Shown: positions 7,795 to 17,809, counted from the first letter of the stretch. The stretch is DNA of 64,000 nucleotides from Komarekiella delphini-convector SJRDD-AB1 (GCF_014831675.1 NZ_VJXY01000004.1:186001-250000); one strand, 5' to 3'. Translations and numbers: made by a program. Notes: generated from the sequence alone by a model not told the origin.

Positions 7795-10700
7795 GTGCTT
7801 AGAGTTCGATTATCTTTGTTTTTGGTCGCTTTGTCATTCGTTTCAGTCAGATCAGCCTTGATCGCCCAAACCAAAAATCCTTCAATGCCACCCGGTTCTA
7901 CACAACCGAGTGTTGATGCTAATTCTCCTCAATCTAGCGAAGCCGATCGCCTCTTTGAGCAAGGAAAACAGCAGCTTAACCAAGGACAATTACAAAAAGC
8001 ATTGCAGACGTTTCAGCAGGTTTTGAAGATGCGGAGGCAGGCAGGCGATCGTCAAAAAGAAGCAGACACAATTTATGCGATCGCAGATGTTTATCAAAAA
8101 CAAAAACAATACCAACAAGCTCTGGAACAGTATCAGCAAGCTCAAGTAATTGTTAGAGATATTAGAGATCGCCCCAGAGAAGCTCAAATCTGGTATGCTA
8201 TTGGCACTACTCACCACATCCTCCAGCAATATTCTCAAGCCATAAAAGCTTACCAGCAGGCTCTGCCATTGTTTAGAGATGTGCGAAATCTTTTTACCAG
8301 AGATCCAAACATTGGATTGATTGACATTTCAATTGGGCAAATTCACTTCAGTATTGGACAAATTTATAGCATTCTGGGACAATATTCAAAATCCCAAGAA
8401 TACCTTAATAAAAGTGTAGAGCTTTTGCAAAGTGCGTTAGTCAAAGCAAGAGCGAACAAAAATCCTCAAGTAGAGAGCCTTATCCTGACAATTCTTTTAG
8501 GGTCACATAGCTCACTTAGCAAGAACTATGCGGCTCGGCAGCAGTATGAACAAGCTATTGGTTACTTGCAAAAAGCGTTAGAGTTCGCCAAACAACTTGG
8601 AAACCGAGAACAAGAAAAAGGATTGTTAGAGGAATTAGTGGTTAACTATGCTAACCAAGGTCTAACTTATCAAGCGCAGCGAAACTATGAAGGCGCATTA
8701 AAAAGTTTGCAGCAAGCACTGAAGTTTGCTCAAGAGAATGGCTTGCAACGCTGGCAAGGGCAGGTGCTTCTCTATATAGGGCAAATTTACTCTTCTAGAC
8801 AAGATTTTGCTACGGCGTTGAATTATCAGCAGCAAGCACAAGCGACCGCCAAACAGACAAATGATCGCTTCCTGCAAATTCAGTTGTTTTCTAGCCAAGG
8901 ATCTGTTTACAAAAACTTGTTACGTTATCCAGAGGCACTAGAAGCTTTCCAAAAAGCCCGCTCTCTGCTGCAAGAGACAGGAGATTCGCTTGGGGCGGGA
9001 TCTATGCTTGTTGCGATAGGCGAAATCTATGCTAACCAAAATCAATATAAAAAAGCGTTGAACTCTTATAATCAAGCTCTAGAAGCTCTTCAAAACAATC
9101 GATTTGCTCCATTTAAGAGTGGAATTAACGCAGATAATGTAGAAAAATTTTGTGGTGTTGCTCAAGAAGTTGGAGCAAGCGAAGGACTATTTTCATTTGC
9201 AGATAACTGTACCTTAGCTCTTGCGTTAGGTTCAGAAGCTCTTAAACAATCGTTTGTCCTCGATGGACTTAATTCTTTATTAAAACAGTTTAACCGAACT
9301 CTTTTAACGTTGAGAGGAGGAACTCTTCATGCAATAGGGCAACTCTATTTGAAGCAAAAGAACTATAGCCAAGCCTTGGCATTCTATCAACAAGCACGCC
9401 CAATTCTTCATCAGGCAGGATCTGTAATCGAAGGTGCAACGCTTGGTGATATGGGAATTATTTATCTTCTGCAAAGGCAATATGACCAAGCATTAGCTTT
9501 TTCTCGACAAGCATTAGAGATTAGCCGAGGATTTAAACATCGAATTAATGAGGAAGATGCTCTCAACAACTTAGCAAACGTTTATTGGGCGCAAGGGAAT
9601 GTTCCATCAGCTTTGAAAACTTTAAGTCAAAAAGCCCAAGTGGAAAATGAGAACCTGACGAATAATCTTACCATTGGGTCAGAGGAGCGTAAACAAGCAT
9701 ACATTGCAGGACAAACTAACTCTATTAGTATGACTGTTACGTTCCAATTGCAAGCCGCTCCACAAAATTCAGAAGCTGCTAGACTTGCGCTCACCTCTGT
9801 TTTACAACGCAAAGGACGCATTTTGGATGCAGTTTCAGATAACGTACAAAGATTGCGCCAAAATCTTCAACCTGAAGATCGGAAGTTACTCGACAAACTA
9901 AATACATCTCGCGCCGAATTAGTAAATTTATTTTATGACAAGCAGAATACTCTCTCTGCAAAAGAGTTCAAAACTCAGGTTGCAACCTTAAAAGCGAAAA
10001 TTGATCAATTAGAAGATACACTGGCGCAGCGCAGCACCGAATTTCGTGCTGAAGTTCAACCTGTGACAATCAAAGCAGTCCAAGCATTGATTCCAGCAGA
10101 TGCGGCACTAGTCGAATTTGTACGCTATTCTCCCTACAATCCCAAAAGTAACGTTATTACTTCTGAAGCATGGGGAACGCCTCACTATGCAGCTGCAATT
10201 TTGACTCCTCAAGGAAATCCAAGATGGATTGATCTGGGTGAGGCTAAGCCAATCGATCAGGCTGTCAAACAGTTCCGTAATGGGTTGCGAAATCAAATGT
10301 CTGAGCCTGAAGTGCGAGAGAAAGGACAGTTCGTCTACAATTTGCTAATGTCAAAAGTCCAAGCAGAAGTAGGAAATGTCCGTCATTTGCTCATTTCCCC
10401 AGATAGCCAACTCAATCTCATTCCCTTTGCTGCTTTAGTCAATCCGCAAAATCAGTATTTGGTCGAAACCCACACTATCACCTATCTGACTTCTGGACGT
10501 GACCTACTGCGGTTGCAAACTCAAAAAGCCAATCGCTCACCCCAACAAGTTCCTGTGATTATTGCTAATCCAGACTTTAATCTACCGGGCAACTCAAAAC
10601 CTGCTCAAGTTACCAGTACCCCCAGTAATAGCAGATTGCCTGAGATGGCAGTAAAGGAAGGCAATCAACGTTCCGGTGACCTGGGATCTCGACAATTTGA

Positions 10701-11340
10701 TCGGCTGGAAGAAACGCAAAACGAAGCAGAGGCAATCGCTTCTTTACTCCCCAATGCACTGAGGCTAGAAGAAAGCCAAGCAACCGAAAACACCCTCAAA
10801 CAGCTTCACTCACCCAGCATTCTGCATATTGCAACTCATGGCTTTTTCTTTGAAGATTCTCCAAGCTTTACCCAGTCCAACATCACCTCTACTATCAATA
10901 ATGAAAACCCGCTTTTACGCTCTGGTTTAGCACTTGCTGGGTTTAATACTCGCCAAAGTGGTAGCGAAGATGGGGTGTTGACGGCTTTGGAAGTGACAGG
11001 ACTAGATCTGCGTGGTACTCGTCTAGTCGTTCTTTCTGCCTGTGATACAGGATTCGGAAATGTTTTAAACGGTGAAGGGGTGTATGGGTTGCGTCGAGCC
11101 TTTGTCATTGCCGGAACTGAAAGTCAAATGGTGAGCCTCTGGAAGGTTAATGACAAAGCATCTGCTGACTTAATGAGCAAGTACTATCAGTTGCTCCAAA
11201 AAGGGCGCGATCGCAGCGAAGCCCTGCGCCAAGTCCAATTAGAAATGATGCGAAACCCACAAGACCCAGAATATCCCAATCCCTACTACTGGTCAGCGTT
11301 CATTCTCTCCGGCGATTGGCGCAAGATGGACAGCTTCTAG
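7795..11340 (+). CDS. Exported TPR-CHAT protein (caspase-like peptidase domain)
   Basis: The protein is about 1180 residues. GTG 7795 is preferred over the in-frame GTG 7780, because GGAGAGG sits 5 bases before it and the product then opens with a signal-like hydrophobic stretch (LSLFLVALSFVSV). About twelve tetratricopeptide repeats fill residues 45-640, followed by a helical linker. The C-terminal CHAT domain covers about 850-1180. Counting from 7780, the predicted catalytic pair is His1020 (HIATHGFF) and Cys1088 (LSACDTG). CHAT proteins are caspase-clan peptidases in many bacteria, with the TPRs serving as binding platform. It lies 160 bases upstream of the four-gene unit that carries a second CHAT protein, so a joint pathway is likely. 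Substrate unknown. Confidence 0.85.
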   Translation: MLRVRLSLFLVALSFVSVRSALIAQTKNPSMPPGSTQPSVDANSPQSSEADRLFEQGKQQLNQGQLQKALQTFQQVLKMRRQAGDRQKEADTIYAIADVYQKQKQYQQALEQYQQAQVIVRDIRDRPREAQIWYAIGTTHHILQQYSQAIKAYQQALPLFRDVRNLFTRDPNIGLIDISIGQIHFSIGQIYSILGQYSKSQEYLNKSVELLQSALVKARANKNPQVESLILTILLGSHSSLSKNYAARQQYEQAIGYLQKALEFAKQLGNREQEKGLLEELVVNYANQGLTYQAQRNYEGALKSLQQALKFAQENGLQRWQGQVLLYIGQIYSSRQDFATALNYQQQAQATAKQTNDRFLQIQLFSSQGSVYKNLLRYPEALEAFQKARSLLQETGDSLGAGSMLVAIGEIYANQNQYKKALNSYNQALEALQNNRFAPFKSGINADNVEKFCGVAQEVGASEGLFSFADNCTLALALGSEALKQSFVLDGLNSLLKQFNRTLLTLRGGTLHAIGQLYLKQKNYSQALAFYQQARPILHQAGSVIEGATLGDMGIIYLLQRQYDQALAFSRQALEISRGFKHRINEEDALNNLANVYWAQGNVPSALKTLSQKAQVENENLTNNLTIGSEERKQAYIAGQTNSISMTVTFQLQAAPQNSEAARLALTSVLQRKGRILDAVSDNVQRLRQNLQPEDRKLLDKLNTSRAELVNLFYDKQNTLSAKEFKTQVATLKAKIDQLEDTLAQRSTEFRAEVQPVTIKAVQALIPADAALVEFVRYSPYNPKSNVITSEAWGTPHYAAAILTPQGNPRWIDLGEAKPIDQAVKQFRNGLRNQMSEPEVREKGQFVYNLLMSKVQAEVGNVRHLLISPDSQLNLIPFAALVNPQNQYLVETHTITYLTSGRDLLRLQTQKANRSPQQVPVIIANPDFNLPGNSKPAQVTSTPSNSRLPEMAVKEGNQRSGDLGSRQFDRLEETQNEAEAIASLLPNALRLEESQATENTLKQLHSPSILHIATHGFFFEDSPSFTQSNITSTINNENPLLRSGLALAGFNTRQSGSEDGVLTALEVTGLDLRGTRLVVLSACDTGFGNVLNGEGVYGLRRAFVIAGTESQMVSLWKVNDKASADLMSKYYQLLQKGRDRSEALRQVQLEMMRNPQDPEYPNPYYWSAFILSGDWRKMDSF

Positions 11341-11498
11341 AAAATTTCATATCTCCACTACCCCAGTAGATATATTCAAATGTATGCACAATCGGGAGGC
11401 TAAAATTCTGAGCGGTGTTTACTCCACAGTTAAACGCTAGGAGAACGAGATTATGGGTGATGTCTTGAAAATTGATTTCTCTTAGGAAGCAGAGCTTT

Positions 11499-12881
11499 AT
11501 GGGTAATATATCAAATTATTGGAGACTGGTTAGACTAACATTAGGAAAACTTGAGATAAATGAAGTTGAGCAGGCTCGATCCTGGTTTTACAAGCAGTTT
11601 CCCGATTTCAGAAATGTTAGTGTCACCTCTGAGCATAGAGCTATTCAGCGTCGATTGATGGAAATGCGATCGGCTGAAGCGCTCCTTGAGCCTGGTCGTA
11701 GAATGGCAGAATACTGCTTGTACTGTTTCATTTCTCATCAGCTTGAAGCAGCCTGTAGAGAATTAGCAGAACGGTTTGGCGAGCAAGGCTATTTTACCAA
11801 AGACGACCTATTTCCCCTTGTCTTGGATGCCAAAGGAGGTCATGTTCTTGCCAGTAAAATTTTACAAACCTTTGATCCAAGTATCAGCAATTTGAGTACT
11901 TGGACAAAGGGAGCTATAAGACAGCATAGACCTCTGATTGACTTTCAGAGAGATTGTGGCATTTGCTGCTTAACAGATTGGGCACTTCTGAACGATATAA
12001 AGGATCGAAATCGGTTAGAAAAAATTCTCAGTCCCTATTCACTAACCCTAACTCCGTTAGAAATTGACAGCATCTGGCATTTGCTAGAGAGCTATTACGC
12101 TGTCTATCGTGAAGACCTTTTACAAAATGAATCTCGTAAAAGGAGTTCATTCTGCTCCCCAACTACTGATGAACAACTCCAGCGCATAGTTAACCATTTG
12201 CAAGAAAGAGGTTATTCAAGCTATACATCACAAAAAGTTCTACATGGATTGCAATCTTTAGCTGAAAAAGTGCGGCGGTATAAAACGCGCCGACCTCTTT
12301 CAGTCTCTATTGACCCAAACACTAAAACCTCAGTTTATGACCAATCACTCCCTAATCAAGAGAAGGACGAGAGTGAAGAGAGAGATGAAATAGATTTTTT
12401 AAACAGATTTTGGGAAGAATTTCCACAATGTCTAGATGAAGCAATTGAACAAGTAGTGAGCAGTCGTCTTCCAGATAAAGACCCTCAGCGTGAGCGGTTT
12501 CTGAAAGTTTATTGTATGTTTTATTGTGAGAATAGAAATTGTGATGAAATTGCTCTTGCCATACGTTGCAGTTCGAGAACGGTCGCCGAACTACTAAAGC
12601 CCAAGAAGACTATTAAGGAAGATATTCGCCATAAATTACTAAATTTGTTGTGTAAACGCACTCAAGAACTTGTGGCTAGCTCTGAATCTAAATATATTGA
12701 TCAATCTCGACTTAAAAAACTTGATTGTCAGCTTCGCAAGATACTTGAGGAAATCATAACGCCAGAATTTGATCAAGCGATTGCTGAATTATTTACTTCT
12801 AAAAATTCCCCCAAGCGCAGCTTAATCAATGTTCAGATTTGCTACTACATTAAAAGATTGACTGGAGAGCTAGAACTATAA
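11499..12881 (+). CDS. Sigma-70-like cyanobacterial protein of the CHAT/DUF1822 cluster
   Basis: The product is about 460 residues from ATG 11499, which follows AGGAAG; a TTG at 11472 is also in frame. The segment FDPSISNLSTWTKGAIRQHRPL and the later TDWALLNDI resemble cyanobacterial proteins annotated as sigma-70-family-like. The C-terminal third contains a helix-turn-helix-like stretch (CDEIALAIRCSSRTVAEL, about residues 360-377). No canonical region 2 core-binding motif is evident, so it may be a divergent regulator and not a true sigma factor. The gene overlaps the DUF1822 gene by 1 base (TAATG), showing translational coupling. Confidence 0.55.
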   Translation: MGNISNYWRLVRLTLGKLEINEVEQARSWFYKQFPDFRNVSVTSEHRAIQRRLMEMRSAEALLEPGRRMAEYCLYCFISHQLEAACRELAERFGEQGYFTKDDLFPLVLDAKGGHVLASKILQTFDPSISNLSTWTKGAIRQHRPLIDFQRDCGICCLTDWALLNDIKDRNRLEKILSPYSLTLTPLEIDSIWHLLESYYAVYREDLLQNESRKRSSFCSPTTDEQLQRIVNHLQERGYSSYTSQKVLHGLQSLAEKVRRYKTRRPLSVSIDPNTKTSVYDQSLPNQEKDESEERDEIDFLNRFWEEFPQCLDEAIEQVVSSRLPDKDPQRERFLKVYCMFYCENRNCDEIALAIRCSSRTVAELLKPKKTIKEDIRHKLLNLLCKRTQELVASSESKYIDQSRLKKLDCQLRKILEEIITPEFDQAIAELFTSKNSPKRSLINVQICYYIKRLTGELEL

Positions 12882-14029
12882 TGAACAATTTAGATGATTT
12901 AATGGACGACACCCCAATCCTAGAAGGAAAAGTTATCACAGCCGACACTATCGAATTATTGCCTAAACAAGTAGCTTGGGCAGCCGAAGCCAGCGCCTCT
13001 GCCAAGCCTGAAGCACGCTGGCAAAATTATCTCGATCACTTGGCGTTGATTGGCATTCAAGAATGGCTAAAAAATCGAGTGCCTGAATTAGAGGTCGAGC
13101 AAGACTGGCGAGAACCAATGGGTTATTTGATGGTTGGTAATTTTAAACTCTTTGTAATTACCCTCGATAGCATAGAGGAAGATGTTGTCACAGTTTCTAA
13201 AGCAGCGATCAATAAACCTGAATTCAGACCGCATTTATATGTTTTGGTTGAAGTTTTAGCAGAACCAAAACTGGTTCGTGTCTGTGGCTGTTTATCTCAA
13301 GTTCAACTTGTTCAACAACAAGAAACGGAAGCATCAAGAATCGAGGATGAGGATGATGCAAACTATCTACTTCCCCGAGATTGGTTTGAACCCGATCCAG
13401 CTCAAGTTTTACTCTATCTCCGTTGCATACACCCTTCAGCACTTATTCAACGACCCATTTTAGGCAAGTCTCCGACTCCTGCTCTTTCAATCCCCCAAGT
13501 TGTCACCAGCAGTATCTCCCGAATTACAGAGAAAGTTGAACAAGCTGTTCAAGAATTAACTTTAATTTTGCAGCCCCCACTACAGCTTAGTTCAGTTATG
13601 CGATCGCTTTCTGAAAAAGAGAAAATAACTACAGTAGTAAAGGAGTTACGAGGCAAAGGAATTGAAGTTCCACCTGATCATATGTATGCAGAATCGAAAG
13701 AAGATTTGCTCTGGGAAAATGTTTCGTTGAGGCTTCATGTCATTAAATGGAACTTATCTAACACTATTTTGACCCCAAAGTGGTCTTTGTTGTTAATTTT
13801 AGGGACATTGTCTGAAGAAAGTTTGCCTCCCAAAGTCATGATGAAAATCGAAGATGCAACACAGGTCTTGGATGAGCAGATCATCACTGAAGGAACGCAA
13901 GTTCCTTATCTTTACACCCAAGCTATAGGCACTTGGCAGGAACAGTTTCGAGTTACTATTCAAATGCCTGACAACTCAGAATTCCCAGTTACTATCTCAT
14001 CCCTGACTGAGCCGTATGAACTTATCTAA
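12881..14029 (+). CDS. DUF1822 family protein
   Basis: The product of 382 residues shows the cyanobacterial DUF1822 layout. The N-terminal half has ARWQNYLDHLALIGIQEWLKNR followed by GYLMVGNFKLFVI. The C-terminal half contains LRLHVIKWNLSN and ILGTLSEESLPP. Function of the family is unknown; it is repeatedly found next to CHAT/CHASE2 and sigma-like genes in cyanobacteria. It is soluble by composition, with no signal or membrane segments. It overlaps the upstream gene by 1 base and the CHAT-CHASE2 gene by 14 bases, so it is the second gene of a tightly coupled unit. Confidence 0.75.
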   Translation: MNNLDDLMDDTPILEGKVITADTIELLPKQVAWAAEASASAKPEARWQNYLDHLALIGIQEWLKNRVPELEVEQDWREPMGYLMVGNFKLFVITLDSIEEDVVTVSKAAINKPEFRPHLYVLVEVLAEPKLVRVCGCLSQVQLVQQQETEASRIEDEDDANYLLPRDWFEPDPAQVLLYLRCIHPSALIQRPILGKSPTPALSIPQVVTSSISRITEKVEQAVQELTLILQPPLQLSSVMRSLSEKEKITTVVKELRGKGIEVPPDHMYAESKEDLLWENVSLRLHVIKWNLSNTILTPKWSLLLILGTLSEESLPPKVMMKIEDATQVLDEQIITEGTQVPYLYTQAIGTWQEQFRVTIQMPDNSEFPVTISSLTEPYELI

Positions 14030-16550
14030 CAAGGTCTTCCATTTAGACGTTCGCCAGATAGCTCGCTCCATTGAAGGTGAAATTAAAGAATATTGTCAAT
14101 TTACTCTATCATGGGGACAAGCTCAACGACTATTTGCTGAAGTAGATTATCGTAGAGACCTAGATACTCTGTATGAAGAATGGCGAAAAGCGTACATAAG
14201 TTACTACAAGGCCCGTTCTTCAGTCTCAAAATCCTCTTTACGTGGAGAGGTAGTAGCTAGCGGAACTATTAATCCTTTAGAAGGAAAACGCTCTCAACTC
14301 ATTCAGGCAGAAAAAGAACTGCTGAAAGAATTTTATAAATGGCTGGGGGATGGGAACCTACAGGAAATTCGTGAAACTTTAGAAGCATATGCCAATTTTG
14401 CAGTAGATGCAGAGCAAGTCATTGATGTTTTCTTGATCTGCCACCAAAACCAAGATCAAGGGAACTTGGCTAAATTTCCCTGGGAAGACTGGAAAATTTC
14501 AAAGGAGTTGCCACGAGGTAAAATTCGGATTGCCCGCCTACCCGCCAGTCTACATAAACCAGTTCCAATAAACCCTGTTCGTCGAAGTCGGGCTAGAATT
14601 TTAACAATTTTGGGCAGCGATGAGGGCTTGAAGTTAGCAAACGATATTAATGCATTGCGCCAGCTTCAACCATCAGTCGAAATTCAATTCGTAGGTGACA
14701 ACAAGCATCAATCAGAGAGCCAGACACTTCAGGAAATTCTTACTAAGCTCACAGATGCTCAGGGGTGGGATGTTTTGGTTTTTGCCGGGCATAGTGGTGA
14801 AGCACAAGCAGTTGGAGGAAAGCTAGCGATTCCCGGCTTCTCAATTGGAATGGAAGAGTTGAGACCTGCATTGGAAAAAGCAACAAGCCGAGGACTTCAT
14901 CTCGGTATTTTTAACTCCTGCAAGGGCTTAGATATTGCTGAATCGCTTATCGATTTTGGACTCAACCAAGTCGTTGTGATGCGAGAAGAAATAGATGATG
15001 AGGTTGCCAATGAGTTCCTGCGTGTATTTGTGTTAAACCTTAAGCAGCACAACGATGTTCATACGTCTGTTATCAAGGCTTGTGAAGCTCTGTCACAATC
15101 AGAGTACGGAATTGAGCATCCATCCGCTTATCTAATGCCTAGCCTATTTCGTCGCCCTGACTCGACTCTATTTCGCATTCCTTCCCGATTGCGCTGGTTT
15201 AGACTATTCCGCCCAAAGCGATATGAGGCAATTGTTCTATCTCTTGTCACACTAGCTAGTCTTAGTCCGTTGCAACAAGAGTTTTTAAGTCAAAGGGTAA
15301 ATGTACAAGCGATTTATCGGGAGTTTATTCACGCAGCTACAGGGAACACTATCTCTACTCCGCCTCCAATAGCTATTCTCCAAATCGATCAAGCTTCTAT
15401 TAATCAAGCGATGAAGGAGGCAAATACTAATATTCCAGTTCCGATTCCACAAGGCTACTTGGCTAAACTCATCCGACAATTGCCAAAACAGTCTAAAGTT
15501 GTGGGAATTGATTATTTGCTAGATCGTCCTCAAGGTAAACAGGGAGAAGTTACCAAAGAACTGGGGGATGCAATCGCCGCAGCAAATAAGCAAGGAAAAC
15601 GATTTATCTTCGGATGTACCTCAGAAAAAACAAAATCACCATTTGAATGTAATCAATTGAGTTTAGAAGAAATTGTTGGTTCAAAAACTGGTCCAAACAT
15701 TGCAGAAGCAGATGCGATTTTAGGTTATGCGAATTTCGGCAACACAGACAAGGTTGGCTATCGTATGCCGTTACTTTGGCAGGAACAGGATAAGAATGAA
15801 CAACTTCCTTTCGCTTATTGGTTGGCGTGGCTACGCTATGCACGCTCTGCCTGCACTCGTCCACATGCCCAAGTTCATTGTAATGCTACTAACAAGGTGA
15901 TGTACAATGAAGCTATAAAATACATACATATAGAATTGCCCAGACTAAATAGATCGGGGATAACTAGTATAGGACATGCGTTTCACCAAGCATGGTTGCA
16001 CCCCATTACAGATTTTTCTATTCATCAAAATCAGGTTTACAGACCGATTTCAGCCCAAGAGTTTCTAAAAGCTCCAGATACGTTATCTCAGGAAACTGTT
16101 TTGATTGCAGCAGGAGGCTATGATGAAGCCGGAATTGAGAATCAGGCAGAAACCTTTACCCCTCCGACAATTGCCCAAAAATACTTAAAGTTTGACATGA
16201 CTCGTGGTGAACAACATGCTTACTTATTCTATCTTTTCCTTAATAAGCGCATAGTAGTTCCCATTCCCGATCTATGGATTCTTTGGGTTGCAGCCCTTGC
16301 AGGTAAAAGTATTATCGTATTTCTGCAATGGCGATCATCAAAAGTATGGGCACAAACGACAACAAGCAAGCAGGTCAAAAAGCTCTACCAATCGCCTTGG
16401 TTCTGGGCACTACCAAGCGGAACTGCCTTATATAGCCTAATCAGCCTTCACCTCTATCTTTCGTCAATTGCAATTTTACTACCGATTGTGCTGCCAGTCA
16501 TAGTATTCTGGGCTTACGTTCTGCCCCCTGTTATGAAACGAGAAATATGA
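14016..16550 (+). CDS. CHAT-CHASE2 membrane protein
   Basis: The protein is 844 residues. An N-terminal helical region of about 170 residues precedes a CHAT domain (about 190-385). The probable catalytic residues are His259 (VFAGHSGE) and Cys302 (IFNSCKG). A transmembrane helix near 405-425 leads to an extracytoplasmic CHASE2 sensor domain (AILQIDQAS, SKVVGIDYLLDRPQG), and two or three membrane helices close the C-terminus (about 745-840). This gives an outside sensor joined to an inside peptidase-like effector, a plausible signal-triggered protease. It overlaps the DUF1822 gene by 14 bases and the DUF928 gene by 4 bases. The stimulus and substrate are unknown. Confidence 0.85.
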   Translation: MNLSNKVFHLDVRQIARSIEGEIKEYCQFTLSWGQAQRLFAEVDYRRDLDTLYEEWRKAYISYYKARSSVSKSSLRGEVVASGTINPLEGKRSQLIQAEKELLKEFYKWLGDGNLQEIRETLEAYANFAVDAEQVIDVFLICHQNQDQGNLAKFPWEDWKISKELPRGKIRIARLPASLHKPVPINPVRRSRARILTILGSDEGLKLANDINALRQLQPSVEIQFVGDNKHQSESQTLQEILTKLTDAQGWDVLVFAGHSGEAQAVGGKLAIPGFSIGMEELRPALEKATSRGLHLGIFNSCKGLDIAESLIDFGLNQVVVMREEIDDEVANEFLRVFVLNLKQHNDVHTSVIKACEALSQSEYGIEHPSAYLMPSLFRRPDSTLFRIPSRLRWFRLFRPKRYEAIVLSLVTLASLSPLQQEFLSQRVNVQAIYREFIHAATGNTISTPPPIAILQIDQASINQAMKEANTNIPVPIPQGYLAKLIRQLPKQSKVVGIDYLLDRPQGKQGEVTKELGDAIAAANKQGKRFIFGCTSEKTKSPFECNQLSLEEIVGSKTGPNIAEADAILGYANFGNTDKVGYRMPLLWQEQDKNEQLPFAYWLAWLRYARSACTRPHAQVHCNATNKVMYNEAIKYIHIELPRLNRSGITSIGHAFHQAWLHPITDFSIHQNQVYRPISAQEFLKAPDTLSQETVLIAAGGYDEAGIENQAETFTPPTIAQKYLKFDMTRGEQHAYLFYLFLNKRIVVPIPDLWILWVAALAGKSIIVFLQWRSSKVWAQTTTSKQVKKLYQSPWFWALPSGTALYSLISLHLYLSSIAILLPIVLPVIVFWAYVLPPVMKREI

Positions 16551-17293
16551 GGAGATTCAATGTATCAAGCCCCCGTCTTCGCCTCCTGCTCCTTGGTTTT
16601 TGTTCACTGCTAGTTGTCGTCGCAATCCTCAACCTTTCCCCCCAGCTTGCCCCTTCCCAACCGGCCCATGCCTCTTTAATAGATATTTGGCACAGCATAT
16701 TCAAAAATCCCCCACCTCCGCCTCCTAGAAGAGGGATATCGCGAGGAGATGATTTTTGCCCTGTTGCACCCGTTACGCGCTCCTCATCGGCTGAACTTCC
16801 AAAAGTTTGGAGCGATCGCCCCACGTTGGCTTGGTTGGGAACCTCAACGGCAGTCAGAGAAATGGCAATTTTTCCGAAAGATAGTGAGACACCTATATGG
16901 GTCTGGAGCAATCCTGCAATTCAGCAATCCAGTAGGAGTAAATCTTCACAATCGCCAAACCCTCACCATGTAAAAGTTGAAACCCTGCTTTCACCAGGGC
17001 AGATTTATGAGTGGCGTGTTATCCGTCCTCTGACGCCTGAAAAAGATATCATTCGCTTCCAGACAATGACCTCTGAAGAAATCAAGTCTATTGCACAAGG
17101 TTTGCCAACAGCAAATGGCGTGGGTGATTCATCTGCTTTAAAACGAGCAGATTATTATGCTGGTCAACACCTTTGGTCGGATTTTTGGCAGGAAATTTTT
17201 TCGGTGCGAAATCCGTCAGTAAAGTTAAATCAACTCATTACCAAAACGTTTGAAGCGCAGTGTCCTCGTACTGGTGACTCTGCTCAACCATAA
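16547..17293 (+). CDS. DUF928 family exported protein
   Basis: The product of 248 residues has an N-terminal signal or anchor (LRLLLLGFCSLLVVVAIL) and the DUF928 core. The core includes SRGDDFCP, the DRPTLAW block typical of the family and GQIYEWRVI. A run of six prolines follows the anchor. The family is cyanobacterial, extracytoplasmic and of unknown function, often next to CHAT/CHASE2 genes. The start codon overlaps the stop of the upstream gene (ATGA). A strong hairpin at 17331-17386 ends the unit. Confidence 0.8.
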   Translation: MRRFNVSSPRLRLLLLGFCSLLVVVAILNLSPQLAPSQPAHASLIDIWHSIFKNPPPPPPRRGISRGDDFCPVAPVTRSSSAELPKVWSDRPTLAWLGTSTAVREMAIFPKDSETPIWVWSNPAIQQSSRSKSSQSPNPHHVKVETLLSPGQIYEWRVIRPLTPEKDIIRFQTMTSEEIKSIAQGLPTANGVGDSSALKRADYYAGQHLWSDFWQEIFSVRNPSVKLNQLITKTFEAQCPRTGDSAQP

Positions 17294-17330
17294 TATTCCT
17301 TAGATATAGAGTTTCCAGTAATTCTAACTT

Positions 17331-17386
17331 CAACAATGAGTGCTGAAAATCCCGAGCGCGGCGGACTTTTTCAGCACTCATTGTTG
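17331..17386 (+). terminator. Strong 19-bp hairpin at the end of the CHAT/DUF928 unit
   Basis: CAACAATGAGTGCTGAAAA at 17331-17349 pairs perfectly with 17368-17386, with an 18-base loop. There is no T-run after it. It may stop or protect the transcript, and it abuts a repeated leader-like sequence. Confidence 0.6.
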
Positions 17387-17443
17387 CAGGGGTAGTAACT
17401 GTAAATAGATACATAAGAGTGTAGGCACAGCAAAGGACTGAAA
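17386..17443 (+). repeat. Direct repeat, copy 1, in front of a small membrane gene
   Basis: About 58 bases starting GCAGGGGTAGTAACTG and ending GCAAAGGACTGAAA recur almost unchanged at 17751-17809. Each copy directly follows a hairpin. This copy ends 15 bases before the start codon of the small membrane protein gene. Confidence 0.7.
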
Positions 17444-17458
17444 TCCAAGGAACGGCTT

Positions 17459-17659
17459 ATGGTTATACTAACCATTTTATTTGTGGTTTTTTTAATTGTT
17501 GGCATTGGAGCAGTAGTTGAGGAAGAGGGTGGTGATGGAACAAGTGCTATCTTCTGTATCCTGCTTTCCCTCGGCTTGGTGGCATCATTCATAATGGGAC
17601 CCTTCGGCTTCATTGTCGCTATACTGCTGTTTTTCCTTCTTATTGGAGCAGCGTCTTAG
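17459..17659 (+). CDS. Small membrane protein, 66 residues
   Basis: ATG 17459 is preceded at a good distance by AAGGA (17446-17450). The peptide is almost entirely hydrophobic, with two membrane helices (about residues 2-20 and 30-63) separated by an acidic loop EEEGGDG. I do not recognise a family. It lies between two copies of a 58-base direct repeat, downstream of the CHAT unit and upstream of other small membrane proteins. Possible roles include an accessory, immunity or toxin-like peptide; none is shown by the sequence. Confidence 0.6.
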   Translation: MVILTILFVVFLIVGIGAVVEEEGGDGTSAIFCILLSLGLVASFIMGPFGFIVAILLFFLLIGAAS

Positions 17660-17750
17660 GGGTAGAGCCTCCCGATGGTGCCTGTGAAGCTTAAGAAACC
17701 AACCGAGATACGTAGAAATTATGACATATATCTCAGCTGGTTTCCATTTT

Positions 17751-17809
17751 GCAGGGGTGGTAACTGCAAATAGATACATAAGAGTGTAAGCAAAGCAAAG
17801 GACTGAAAC
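17751..17809 (+). repeat. Direct repeat, copy 2
   Basis: Second copy of the repeat at 17386-17443, with only a few differences. It follows an imperfect hairpin (GAAACCA near 17694 with TGGTTTC near 17740). No gene starts immediately after it, so it may be the leader of a lost paralogue. Confidence 0.7.
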
